From positions 186,001-250,000 of the forward strand of contig NZ_PSYW01000001.1 in assembly GCF_003383095.1 (NCBI RefSeq): 64,000 nucleotides of DNA, in the 5' to 3' direction. This DNA is from Haloferax sp. Atlit-12N. GTDB taxonomy: Archaea; Halobacteriota; Halobacteria; Halobacteriales; Haloferacaceae. Shown here piece after piece: positions 8,004 through 16,097 of the stretch. Positions within the stretch are counted from its first letter, which is position 1, and every line of letters starts with the position of its first letter. The notes beneath the pieces are model-generated. The model was given only the letters and a program-made list of their open reading frames with translations. It was not told the DNA's origin and did not search any database. The position numbers were made by a program, and so were the translations under genes.

Positions 8004-9101
8004 GTGCGGGTCGGAATCGTCGTCTACGGCCCGCTCGACGCCCGTTCGGGCGGCTATCGCTACGACTCAGAACTCGTCGATGGGCTCCGCGCCGCCGGCG
8101 ACGACGTGACCGTCGTCTCGCTCCCCGAGCGGTCGTACCGAAAGCGACTCCGAGACAACGTCTCCGCCGCGCGTCGCCTCCGCGGCCTCGACGTGGACGT
8201 GCTCTTGCAAGACGAACTGTGTCACCCCTCGCTCGCCGGCACGAACGCCGCGCTCGACGACGACATCCCGGTCGTCTCTGTCGTCCACCACCTCAACTCG
8301 CTGGAACAGTTCCGTGCGTGGCGACGACACGCCAGACGCGCCGTCGAGAGTCGGTATCTCCGCTCCGCGGACGCGTTCGTGTTCAACAGCGAGACGACGA
8401 AAGAGACGGTCGCGGCCGTCACCGACCCCGAACCGAGCGTCGTGGCGTACCCCGCCGGCGACCGCTTTTCGTCGTTCGGCGCGCCCCTCGGCGACGACGA
8501 GATACGGGCGCGAGCCACCGACGGGCCGCTCCGGGTCGTCACGGTCTGCAACCTCGAACCGCGGAAGAACGTCGACGGCCTGCTCCGTGGCCTCTCCCGC
8601 GTCTGCGGCGACTGGGAGTTGAGGGTCGTCGGTGCGGCGGTCGACACCGACTACGCCGACTCCCTTTCAGACCTCGCCGTCGCCCGCGGCATCGACGACC
8701 GCGTGACTTTCGCGGGCCGGCTTTCGGACGCCGACCTCGCCGCGACGCTCCGGGAGTCGCACCTGTTCGCGCTCCCCTCACACTACGAGGGGTTCGGCAT
8801 CGCGGCGGTCGAGGCGATGGGGTTCGGCCTGCCGGCGCTCGTCTCGTCGGCCGGCGGCGCGAGCGAACTCGTCACGCACCGCGAGGACGGCTTCCTCGTC
8901 GACCCGACGGACTCGGCCGAAATCACCGACGCCGTGGCTCCGCTGTGTCGGAACCGTCGACGACTGCAGTCGCTCTCGCTTTCCGCCCGCGACCGTTTTC
9001 TCGCGCACCCGACGTGGGACGAGACGGCGGCGACGGTTCGCTCGTTCCTGTTGGACCTCGTCGATGCCGACAACACGGGGTCGTCCCCGAACCGGAAGTA
9101 G
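8004..9101 (+). CDS. GT4-type glycosyltransferase
   Basis: A 365-residue GT-B fold glycosyltransferase. The GTG start at 8004 follows the PTPS-like stop by one nucleotide and yields VRVGIVVYGPLDARSGGYRYD. The C-terminal donor domain contains VVTVCNLEPRKNVDGLL, VTFAGRLSDADL and the signature FALPSHYEGFGIAAVEAMGFG with the E-x7-E motif. Such enzymes transfer sugar from a nucleotide or phosphosugar donor. No membrane segment is visible. As the last gene of the arfA-MDR-PTPS block, it may glycosylate a small molecule rather than a cell-surface glycan; that is inference. Confidence 0.88.
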   Translation: MRVGIVVYGPLDARSGGYRYDSELVDGLRAAGDDVTVVSLPERSYRKRLRDNVSAARRLRGLDVDVLLQDELCHPSLAGTNAALDDDIPVVSVVHHLNSLEQFRAWRRHARRAVESRYLRSADAFVFNSETTKETVAAVTDPEPSVVAYPAGDRFSSFGAPLGDDEIRARATDGPLRVVTVCNLEPRKNVDGLLRGLSRVCGDWELRVVGAAVDTDYADSLSDLAVARGIDDRVTFAGRLSDADLAATLRESHLFALPSHYEGFGIAAVEAMGFGLPALVSSAGGASELVTHREDGFLVDPTDSAEITDAVAPLCRNRRRLQSLSLSARDRFLAHPTWDETAATVRSFLLDLVDADNTGSSPNRK

Positions 9102-9122
9102 CCGCGGGTCGCCGCTGCGGTC

Positions 9123-9608
9123 TCAGTCGCGGGCGACGCGGACCCACTCTTGGAGCGTGAAGCCCTCGTAGTCGGTCTCCGAGTCGAGTTCCCACTCGTC
9201 GTCGTCCCACTCGGGGTAGAACGTGTCGCCCTCGTACTCGCCGGGAACGCGACTCAGCATCATCCGGTCGAGGTGTGGTTGGAACAGCGCGTAGATGGCG
9301 GCCCCGCCGATGACGTAAGCGGTCTCCGCGCCCAGCGATTCCGCGATTTCGACCGCCTCCTCGACGCTCGCCGCGCGGTGAGCCGTGTCGACCGAAAACG
9401 ACCGCTCGCTTCGGCTCATGACGATTTGGGCGCTCCCCGGCAGGTCGTCGAGCATCGACTCGAACGTCGTCCGGCCGAGCACCACCGGGTCGTCGGCGAT
9501 GCGGTTTCGGTACTGCTCCTTGTCGGCGGGGATGCTCGGCCACGGGAGTTCGCCGTCGCGGCCGATGACACGGTTCTCGGCGAGCGCGGCGACAGAGACG
9601 AGTTCCAT
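9123..9608 (-). CDS. hdrA: Dihydrofolate reductase HdrA
   Basis: A 161-residue [44 protein letters not shown], the NADPH-binding YVIGGAAIY and the FYPEWD end. The sequence is very close to H. volcanii HdrA as I remember it. The enzyme reduces dihydrofolate to tetrahydrofolate using NADPH. The ATG at 9606-9608 is the family start; upstream in-frame GTG codons would add three residues. It converges with the glycosyltransferase gene, whose operon carries pterin-type genes. Confidence 0.95.
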   Translation of the reverse strand: MELVSVAALAENRVIGRDGELPWPSIPADKEQYRNRIADDPVVLGRTTFESMLDDLPGSAQIVMSRSERSFSVDTAHRAASVEEAVEIAESLGAETAYVIGGAAIYALFQPHLDRMMLSRVPGEYEGDTFYPEWDDDEWELDSETDYEGFTLQEWVRVARD

Positions 9609-9660
9609 CACTCTCACGTCGGGCGCGCGCGAGAAAATCGTTGTGCAGCGCGGTCATCGT

Positions 9661-9690
9661 CCCGGGTCGTCCCGGGTCGTCCCGGGTCGT
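9661..9690. repeat. Three tandem copies of a 10-mer (cccgggtcgt)
   Basis: Three perfect head-to-tail copies of cccgggtcgt lie in the 111-bp gap upstream of hdrA. Each copy holds the palindrome CCCGGG. It is probably a slippage-generated minisatellite, so copy number may vary between strains. Confidence 0.9.
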
Positions 9691-9719
9691 CGGACCGTCG
9701 ACGACCAACGGGCCGACGC

Positions 9720-10100
9720 TCAGCCGCTCCGGTCGACGATTCGCCGACAGTCCTCGATGAACTGGAGGAGGTCCGTCCCGGCGTCGGTCCCGATGCTGAT
9801 GATGATTCGCTCCGCCCCGGAGAAAGGAAACTGCAGGACGAACGCGTTCTCGTAGTAGTGGACGACGGCGCGGCGTTCACCGATGGGATGGGTGTCGATT
9901 CCGGTGGTCGAAAACGGCGTCTCGACGCGGAGGTCGGAGACGACTTCAGTCAACGTTCCTTTCGTGTATTGCTCCGAGAGGTCGTCGCGGAGATACTCCA
10001 GTTCGTACCCGTCGTCGTCGGCGATGACTACCGTCCGGAGTCCGTCGCCGAGTCGCCTGCTGAGGTACTCGGCGAGTCGGCGCGCTGTGTCCCGTACCAT
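9720..10100 (-). CDS. Conserved haloarchaeal protein (DUF7522-like)
   Basis: A 126-residue soluble protein starting MVRDTARRLAEYLSRRLGDGLRTVVIADDDGYELEYLRDD. The pattern of a strand, an acidic turn and YL.DD, ending LLQFIEDCRRIVDRSG, recurs in a haloarchaeal family that I recall as DUF7522. No catalytic motif is seen. The start at 10100 is preferred because a TATA-like AATAAACTATAG (minus strand, near 10121-10134) would place transcription about at the ATG, giving a leaderless mRNA. Confidence 0.7.
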   Translation of the reverse strand: MVRDTARRLAEYLSRRLGDGLRTVVIADDDGYELEYLRDDLSEQYTKGTLTEVVSDLRVETPFSTTGIDTHPIGERRAVVHYYENAFVLQFPFSGAERIIISIGTDAGTDLLQFIEDCRRIVDRSG

Positions 10101-10204
10101 ACCGCGCCGTCGCTCCAAGCGCCTATAGTTTATTGGTATCTTTGTGGTATTCTCTCCGACCCGAACGCCAATAGTTTTCAAACGAGCGACAACAACTGCG
10201 GGGT

Positions 10205-10462
10205 ATGGAGAAGCAACCGCGGGACGTCCGGCGCGACGGTGCGCTAGTCCTCCTCGGATTCGCGGGGTTGGTCGCGCTCCGGGTGTTGGTCCCCCCGGAC
10301 TCGGTCACGGGCGTTGCCGAGGTGTTTCGGGGGGCCCTCTTCGGCGGGTCCGTCTCGGTGATGGCGGCGGGCGTCTTCCGCGTGCCCGACGAGCAGGCGT
10401 TTCGGTTGACGGCCGCGGTGGCCGCGGGGTTCGCGCTGGGCACCCTCGAATTTCTACTGTGA
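10205..10462 (+). CDS. Small haloarchaeal membrane protein
   Basis: An 85-residue protein with a charged N terminus (MEKQPRDVRRDG) and about three hydrophobic segments: ALVLLGFAGLVALRVLV, AEVFRGALFGGSVSVMAAGVF and LTAAVAAGFALGTLEFLL. It is transcribed divergently from the preceding gene. Family and function were not recognised. Confidence 0.65.
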   Translation: MEKQPRDVRRDGALVLLGFAGLVALRVLVPPDSVTGVAEVFRGALFGGSVSVMAAGVFRVPDEQAFRLTAAVAAGFALGTLEFLL

Positions 10463-10525
10463 GGGCGGTTTCGTGGCTCTCGCGGAAGAACTCTGGTGGA
10501 GAATCGCTCACGGAGAACGCACCTC

Positions 10526-10544
10526 CCGGTTTTTGCTAAACCGG
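10526..10544. terminator. Hairpin between the small membrane gene and tRNA-Trp
   Basis: CCGGTTT (10526-10532), a 5-nt loop and AAACCGG (10538-10544) form a perfect 7-bp stem. It lies beyond the 3' ends of both the plus-strand gene and the minus-strand tRNA, so it could separate the two convergent transcripts. On the minus strand the tRNA is also followed by a T-rich run (GGGTTTTATTTAG, about 10563-10575). Confidence 0.4.
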
Positions 10545-10598
10545 CGATTCAGCGCCTCTGCTACTAAATAAAACCCTACGAAAGGATTAAGGTTAGAA

Positions 10599-10775
10599 TG
10601 GGGCCGGAGGGATTTGAACCCCCGATCGACTGATATCTCCGGTGGGCACCTCGGAACTCCAGAGGGTCGTCAACACGACCGATGATCAGTCGGCCGCTCA
10701 GTATATCAGCTGGAGTGTCGTCCCGGGCGCCAAGCCTCTGGAGTCAGTCGCCATGCCGGGCTTGGCCACAGCCCC
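10599..10775 (-). tRNA. trnW: tRNA-Trp (CCA) with a 103-nt intron
   Basis: The exons are 10775-10738 (GGGGCTGTGG to the anticodon loop CTCCAG) and 10634-10599. Spliced, they give a 74-nt tRNA with anticodon CCA, a 7-bp acceptor stem, a TTCAAAT T-loop and discriminator A; CCA is not encoded. The intron (10737-10635) sits after position 37, within a bulge-helix-bulge. In H. volcanii the same intron is known to act as a box C/D guide RNA for 2'-O-methylation of C34 and U39 of its own precursor. The length and sequence here agree with that RNA as I remember it. A TATA-like CTTTAAGAAA lies near 10811-10820. Confidence 0.97.
10635..10737 (-). ncRNA. Box C/D-type guide RNA intron of pre-tRNA-Trp
   Basis: This is the 103-nt intron excised from tRNA-Trp. 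It contains CTGA-type (box D) elements, for example in GATATACTGAGC and GACTGATC, and a segment (CTCTGGAGTT) complementary to the anticodon region (CTCCAGAG). This agrees with the known role of the haloarchaeal tRNA-Trp intron in guiding methylation at positions 34 and 39. The exact C and D' boxes were not assigned with confidence. Confidence 0.8.
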
Positions 10776-10831
10776 GATTCGTGCTGTCTGCACTCTCTCG
10801 TATGGCGATTTTTCTTAAAGGGGTTTCGATT

Positions 10832-11059
10832 CTACTCGTCGCGGTCGTCGTCGGCCCAGTCGCACTCCTGACACTTGTAGGCCGTCACGAACTCCGTCAC
10901 GCTCGGCATGTAGCCCACCTGGATGACGTTCTCGCCGCACTCCGGGCAGTCGAAGTCGGCGTCCTGAATCGGCTCGGCGTCCATCGGGCGCTCACCCTCG
11001 ACGAGTTCGGCGAGCGTCTCGGGCGTGACCATCCGTCCTTGTACGACGCGGTTGCTCAT
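10832..11059 (-). CDS. Small zinc-ribbon protein (DUF5795-like)
   Basis: A 75-residue protein starting MSNRVVQGRMVTPETLAELVEGERP. One zinc ribbon is formed by CPECGE and KCQECDW, with acidic residues at the C terminus. Archaeal proteins of this type often bind RNA polymerase, ribosomes or nucleic acid, but nothing specific can be said. I recall it as DUF5795. A DUF5794-like gene lies two genes upstream on the same strand, and the two may be co-inherited. Confidence 0.75.
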   Translation of the reverse strand: MSNRVVQGRMVTPETLAELVEGERPMDAEPIQDADFDCPECGENVIQVGYMPSVTEFVTAYKCQECDWADDDRDE

Positions 11060-11161
11060 ACCCGTGCAACCGTCCCGAAGTAAGTAAGCCCTCCGCCAGC
11101 GGTCGGCCTCGCCCACGGTTTCGATGCACTCGGCGTCCGCGAGGCCGCACCGCAGACCGGT

Positions 11162-11548
11162 TCAGGGCGTCGCCACCGTCACGGTCCGGGTGCGCGGGCC
11201 GTCGCACTCCACGAGGAGGACGGACTGCCACCGACCGAGGTCGAGGTCGCCGCTCGCGACCGGTATCGAGACGCCGTTGCCGACGAGGAGTGCCCGGAGG
11301 TGCGAGTCGGCGTTGCCGTCGAGTTCGTCGTGGTCCCAGCCGTCGTCGGGGACCGCCTCGGCGAGCATCGACTCGATATCACCGAGCAGTCGGGGTTCGG
11401 CCTCGTTGACACAGACGCCGGCGGTGGTGTGTTTCGAGAAAACCGTACAGACGCCGTCGGAGTCGGCGGGTATCGCGTCCGCGACTTCGTCCGTCACGTC
11501 GATGACCTGAAGCCGGCGCTCGGTTCGAACGTCGAAGGTCCGTCGCAT
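11162..11548 (-). CDS. YjbQ/UPF0047 family protein
   Basis: A 128-residue protein of the UPF0047 fold. It contains VFSKHTTAGVCVNE, the DHDELDGNADSHLRALLVG histidine region and the C-terminal W-x-S-V-L-L-V-E-C-DGPR. Some relatives have thiamine-phosphate-synthase-like activity, and the fold binds a metal through the conserved histidines. The function in this archaeon is untested. It probably stands in a loose operon with the neighbouring minus-strand genes. Confidence 0.85.
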   Translation of the reverse strand: MRRTFDVRTERRLQVIDVTDEVADAIPADSDGVCTVFSKHTTAGVCVNEAEPRLLGDIESMLAEAVPDDGWDHDELDGNADSHLRALLVGNGVSIPVASGDLDLGRWQSVLLVECDGPRTRTVTVATP

Positions 11549-11590
11549 GCGACGGGGTTCGTCGGCTGGGAGAAAAAGTCGCCCGGCGGG

Positions 11591-12568
11591 TTACAGCCAG
11601 GGCGCGCGGGACTCCTCTTCGCCGGGGTAGCCGTACCCCGGTTCGGAGTCGTCGTCGGTGTCGTTCGCGTCTCCGTCGACCAACGCCTCGTAGTCCTCTG
11701 ACGACTCGACGTCGTCGCCGCCGTCTGCGACCGGCCCGGCCGCGGCCGCGCCGTTCGCGTTCGGCGTGGCCGATTCGGAGTCGGACGCGTCGTCGACGAA
11801 CTCGTCGAGGTCCGCGTCGTCGGAGCCGGGGTCGAACGCGAACAGCGCGGTGACGCCGAGGACGCCGAGGGCGACGGGGGCCTGCGTCGGCATCAGGCCG
11901 AGCACTTCGAGCGCCAGCATGCCGAGGGCGACCGAGCTACCGAAGCGGAACAGGTCGATGTCGACGTTGCCGCGGAGCCGCGGGGCGAACAGCGCGATGG
12001 CACCGGCGAAGCCGACGCCCGTGCCGGCCGCTGCGCCGGCGCTGAGCAGGCGCATCGGGTCGGGGGTGACGATGAGTTCGAAGCCGGAGGGCTCGAAGCT
12101 CGCGACGAGGCCGAGGCCGATGATGATGCTCGGCGAGGGGAGATACTCACCGACCTTCGAGGACGCCGTCTTCGCCGCCACGGCCAGGATGACGAGGCCG
12201 GCGAAGCGGTGGAACACCTCGAAGTTCAGGAGCGTCTCGATGGTCTCCGCGACGGCGGCCTCGGCGACCGCGACCGGGATGAGCAGCACGCCGAGCAGGA
12301 GGATAGACGTGAGCTGTTCGCGGCGCGTGCCGTCCATCTCGGCGAGGATGACCGCGACCGTCGCGGAGCCGCCGAAGATGAGCAGGCCGGTCTGGAGGAT
12401 GCCCGTGACCGAGGGGTCGCCCGTGGCGGTCGTCAGCGCCCCCGCGATGATGAGCGCTGGGAAGATGCCGTCGATGAGGGGAAGCCCCATGACGGTTGCG
12501 AGCAGACGGGTGGCACCCCCTACCTGTTGCTCGAGGCGAAGGGCGACCGGGTGGCGTGAGACACTCAT
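11591..12568 (-). CDS. Polytopic membrane protein (DUF5794-like)
   Basis: A 325-residue protein with about eight hydrophobic helices between residues 20 and 250, and a long, very acidic, disordered tail from about 253 onward ending GYGYPGEEESRAPWL. No transporter signature was found. I recall the family as DUF5794, restricted to haloarchaea. The short RLEQQVGGATRLLATVMGLPLIDGIFPALI start is amphipathic. Function unknown. Confidence 0.75.
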   Translation of the reverse strand: MSVSRHPVALRLEQQVGGATRLLATVMGLPLIDGIFPALIIAGALTTATGDPSVTGILQTGLLIFGGSATVAVILAEMDGTRREQLTSILLLGVLLIPVAVAEAAVAETIETLLNFEVFHRFAGLVILAVAAKTASSKVGEYLPSPSIIIGLGLVASFEPSGFELIVTPDPMRLLSAGAAAGTGVGFAGAIALFAPRLRGNVDIDLFRFGSSVALGMLALEVLGLMPTQAPVALGVLGVTALFAFDPGSDDADLDEFVDDASDSESATPNANGAAAAGPVADGGDDVESSEDYEALVDGDANDTDDDSEPGYGYPGEEESRAPWL

Positions 12569-13168
12569 TCGATGTTACTGGCCGTCACCATGGCCCAAGC
12601 GGCGATACGAACGCAATTCGGACAGGGGCGTGCTGGCGCTCTGCACGCGAAGCCCATTTCGTCCGAAATTGAACTCCCGTTTAAATGTCTGCCACATCGC
12701 TGTAAAGAGAATGCCGGAGTCGGAGGTCGTTTGACCGGCAATGCGCGATGCGGCGGGACACGTGGAGTCCATACAGGATTACATTAGGACAGGAGTATTA
12801 AACGTTGTGTGGGATACGACCGCATGGGACACAGGTATTTCTGGCTCGCTTATAAAAGTCACTGAAGATTCGTCGGATATGAGTTGAAATCTCGAAGATA
12901 CTGTGTTACAAGTTCATGAATATGGTGATTATTCACGACGGTCTTGCGGTTCGGTACTCCGTGACGAGGGGACGAACGCCCTCGAGTGGTCGCGGCCGAC
13001 GGCGTCCGTCGCACGCGGGTGTCGTCACGTGTTCTGGTGGTCGTCTCGGTCCGCCGGCGATGCGAAGAATACTCACGCACATGTATAAATCCCCGAACTG
13101 GTTTGCGATACATCGACACGCCCGTGCTATCTCGCAACCCTTTTGTCGTCGCCGCAACCACGCTTGAT
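12569..13168. other. Long intergenic region before guaB, 600 bp
   Basis: This is the largest gene-free stretch of the window. The middle (12780-12935) is AT-richer than its surroundings. TATA-like elements occur at 12849-12858 (cttataaaag) and 13083-13089 (tataaat). The second is placed to drive guaB with a leader of roughly 60 nt. The first has no supported ORF behind it and could start a small RNA or an unrecognised short gene. Open frames here have no recognisable protein pattern. Confidence 0.5.
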
Positions 13169-14665
13169 ATGGCGAACGACGTTCCTGACCGAGAACCCTT
13201 CACCGAGAAGCTACGGGTGCCCGAATCCCTCACATTCGACGACGTGCTGCTCCGCCCGATGGAGAGCCGCGTCGAACCCGACGACGCCGACGTGTCGACG
13301 CGCGTCTCGAAGAACGTCGAACTCAACATTCCCATCCTCTCCGCGGCGATGGACACCGTCACCGAGAGCGGGATGGCTATCGGGATGGCCCGCGAGGGCG
13401 GTCTCGGCGTGCTCCACCGCAATATGAACGCCGAGCAGATGGTCCGCGAAATCGAGCGCGTCAAGCGCGCCGACGAGCTCGTCATCCGCCGCGAAGACGT
13501 GGTCACGGCCAACCCCGGCCAGACCATCAGCGAGGTCGACGAGATGATGGAGCGCGCCGGCGTCTCGGGCGCGCCCGTCGTCGACGACGACGACGTGGTC
13601 CTCGGCATCATCTCCGGCACCGACATCCGCCCGTACCTCGAAGTCGGCGAGTCCGACAAGGTCAGCGAGGCCATGACCGACGAGGTCATCACGGCCGAGC
13701 GCGACGTGACCGCCCGCGACGCGCTCGAACTCATGTACGACCACAAGATAGAGCGCGTCCCCATCATCGACGACAAGAGCCACCTCGTCGGCCTCGTGAC
13801 GATGCAGGGTATTCTCCAGCGCCGCGAGTACGAGAACGCCGCCCGCGACGACGACGGCCGCCTCGTCTGCGGCGTTGCGGTCGGTCCGTTCGACGACGAG
13901 CGCGCGCAGATGGCCGACGACGCCGGCGTTGACGTCATCTTCATCGACTGCGCCCACGCGCACAACCTCAACGTCATCGACACCGCCCGCGACATCAAGG
14001 AGTCCGTCGAGGCGGACGTCGTCGTCGGGAACGTCGGCACGCGCGAGGCCGCGGCCGAACTCGTCGACTTCGCGGACGGCATCAAGGTCGGCATCGGCCC
14101 CGGTTCCATCTGTACGACCCGCGTCGTCTCCGGCTCCGGCATGCCTCAGATTTCGGCCGTCGCGGAGGTCGCCGACGTCGCCGCCGAGTACGATATCCCC
14201 GTCATCGCCGACGGCGGCATCCGCTACTCCGGCGACGCCATCAAGGCGGTCGCCGCCGGAGCCGACGCCGTCATGCTCGGTTCCTACTTCGCCGGCACCG
14301 ACGAGGCTCCCGGCCGCGTCATCACGATGAACGGCAAGAAGTACAAGCAGTACCGCGGCATGGGCTCCGTCGGCGCGATGCAGTCCGGCGGTGCCGACCG
14401 CTACCTCAAGGAGGACAACGAGGACGAGGAGTACGTCCCCGAGGGCGTCGAGGCCGCGACGCCGTACAAGGGCTCGCTCGCGTCCGAGCTTCACCAGCTC
14501 GTCGGCGGCATGCAGTCCGGCATGGGCTACGTCGGCGCCGAGACCATCCCCGAGGTCAAAGAGCGCGCCCGCTTCGTCCGCGTCTCCGCCGCCGGCCAGA
14601 CCGAGGGTCACCCCCACGACGTGATGATTACCGACGAAGCGCCGAACTACAGCCCGAGCGAGTAA
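13169..14665 (+). CDS. guaB: IMP dehydrogenase
   Basis: A 498-residue IMPDH. The TIM barrel begins SLTFDDVLLRP and is interrupted by two CBS domains at about residues 108-222 (EDVVTANPGQT; VITAERDVTARDALELM). The catalytic loop is GIGPGSICTTR with Cys315. IADGGIRYSGD and the flap region KYKQYRGMGSVGAM follow. It oxidises IMP to XMP with NAD+, the committed step to GMP. The CBS pair senses adenine/guanine nucleotides in relatives. Length and motifs are complete. It appears monocistronic, with a TATA box near 13083. Confidence 0.97.
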   Translation: MANDVPDREPFTEKLRVPESLTFDDVLLRPMESRVEPDDADVSTRVSKNVELNIPILSAAMDTVTESGMAIGMAREGGLGVLHRNMNAEQMVREIERVKRADELVIRREDVVTANPGQTISEVDEMMERAGVSGAPVVDDDDVVLGIISGTDIRPYLEVGESDKVSEAMTDEVITAERDVTARDALELMYDHKIERVPIIDDKSHLVGLVTMQGILQRREYENAARDDDGRLVCGVAVGPFDDERAQMADDAGVDVIFIDCAHAHNLNVIDTARDIKESVEADVVVGNVGTREAAAELVDFADGIKVGIGPGSICTTRVVSGSGMPQISAVAEVADVAAEYDIPVIADGGIRYSGDAIKAVAAGADAVMLGSYFAGTDEAPGRVITMNGKKYKQYRGMGSVGAMQSGGADRYLKEDNEDEEYVPEGVEAATPYKGSLASELHQLVGGMQSGMGYVGAETIPEVKERARFVRVSAAGQTEGHPHDVMITDEAPNYSPSE

Positions 14666-14791
14666 CGCGTTCTCCCACTCCCCGGTTTCGTCCCGCCCGA
14701 ATTAGTTCCCGACGCGCCCCGCTTTGCCGGTCGCCACTCCGCTGTTCTTTCTCTCGCCGCACGCTCCGACTCCGTCTGCGGCCTCCTACCT

Positions 14792-14807
14792 GTCACGCGA
14801 GCGTGAC
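14792..14807. promoter_or_regulatory. Palindromic candidate operator upstream of the TrmB-family gene
   Basis: GTCACGC-GA-GCGTGAC is a 7-bp perfect inverted repeat with a 2-nt centre. It lies about 10 bp upstream of the TATA-like ataattaat (14818-14826), where archaeal activators or repressors usually bind. It could be an autoregulatory site. Confidence 0.45.
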
Positions 14808-14855
14808 GAGGACATGGGATAATTAATACGGATGTATGTCGTGCATCTACAAGCG

Positions 14856-15944
14856 ATGGATACCGCGGAGCTACGGACCGCACTTCGGAACGCCGGGTTG
14901 TCACAGTATCAGGCGGAGGCTTACGTCGCGCTGCTGCAGCTCGGCGCGGCGAGTGCGACCGAACTCGCCGATGCCTGCGCCGTGCCGACCGCCCGTATCT
15001 ACGATGTTCTCCGCGACCTCGAGGCCAAAGGCTACATCGAGACCTACGAACAGGACAGTTTGCACGCGCGGGCGTGCGACCCGAAGTCGGTGATGGAGGA
15101 CCTCAAGAGCCGCGCCGTCCAACTCGACGAGGCGGCGGAAGAAATCGAGACGCGCTGGCAGCAGCCCGCGGTCGACCGACACATGTTGAGCATCGTCAAG
15201 CGCTTCGAGACGGTGTTCAACCGAGCGGAGGAGATGATTCGGGAGGCGGACGGCGAGGTACAACTGTCCGTCACCCCCGAGCAGTTCGACGAACTCAAGC
15301 CGGCGCTCTCGGAGGCGTACGAGAACGGCGCGCTGGTGAAGGTCGTGTTGCACCCCGAGCGGACCGACGAACTCGAACCGCTCGCAGAACAGGAGTACGA
15401 GGAGGTCGCCACGGAGGTCAGACACCGCACCCTCCCGACGCCGTTCGTCGCTATCGTCGACCGGACCGGAGCGTGTTTCGCGCCGCACGACAGCTCGATG
15501 AACCAGTACGGCGTCCTCGTCGACGACTACACGCTGGCGTACGTCTTCCACTGGTACTTCCAGACGGCGCTGTGGGAGGTCTGGGAAGTCGTCTACGACG
15601 CACAGACGGACGAACCCCCGTTCGTGTACTCAGACATCAGACACTTCGTACAGGACACGGAGCCACTCATCCGCGACGGAAAGCGCATCGTCGCCCACAT
15701 CAAGGGGTACGAGACCGACGAGCGTGACCCGGTCGAGTTCACCGGCGAGGTGACAGACCTGTACTACACGGCGGTCTCCGCGCCGACTGACACGCTGTCG
15801 TTTTCCGAACTCGCGGGACAGGTCTGTCTGACCGTCGAGACCGACGAGGGAACCTACACCGTCGGCGGGTGGGGCGCGGTCTTGGAGGACGTCGAGGCGA
15901 ACCGAATCACCGTCGAAGAGATATCAGAGACATCTGACAGGTGA
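14856..15944 (+). CDS. TrmB-family transcriptional regulator
   Basis: A 362-residue protein. The N-terminal winged helix (about 1-80: LRNAGLSQYQAEAYVALLQLGAASATELADACAVPTARIYDVLRDLEAKGYIETY) is the TrmB domain. A coiled helix follows (80-110), then a sugar-sensing-type domain ending in a beta-rich tail. TrmB proteins bind sugars and control sugar uptake, gluconeogenesis and related genes. ATG 14856 is preferred because the TATA-like site at 14818-14826 would start transcription beyond the upstream ATG at 14832. A perfect inverted repeat upstream suggests autoregulation. Confidence 0.88.
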   Translation: MDTAELRTALRNAGLSQYQAEAYVALLQLGAASATELADACAVPTARIYDVLRDLEAKGYIETYEQDSLHARACDPKSVMEDLKSRAVQLDEAAEEIETRWQQPAVDRHMLSIVKRFETVFNRAEEMIREADGEVQLSVTPEQFDELKPALSEAYENGALVKVVLHPERTDELEPLAEQEYEEVATEVRHRTLPTPFVAIVDRTGACFAPHDSSMNQYGVLVDDYTLAYVFHWYFQTALWEVWEVVYDAQTDEPPFVYSDIRHFVQDTEPLIRDGKRIVAHIKGYETDERDPVEFTGEVTDLYYTAVSAPTDTLSFSELAGQVCLTVETDEGTYTVGGWGAVLEDVEANRITVEEISETSDR

Positions 15945-16097
15945 AATCTGTTCGATTCGCCGGAATGTATAACAACTCCGGGGGGCAATTAGTGCGCACA
16001 AGCGCAGTTTCGGCCGGCGTTAGACAAGAGGTATTTTGATATACCACTGCACGACATTGAGTTTCGTGAGCGTCCCCGGAACACCCCTACACTACCA

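Noticed and set aside
12903-13167. Short ORFs (61-83 residues) upstream of guaB
   Set aside because: They overlap in different frames, have Arg/Ser-rich compositions and cross the likely guaB promoter at 13083.
13211-14617. 468-residue antisense ORF across guaB
   Set aside because: It is the exact reverse of a fully conserved IMP dehydrogenase; its Asp/Val/Gly-rich composition is the usual mirror of GC-rich coding DNA.
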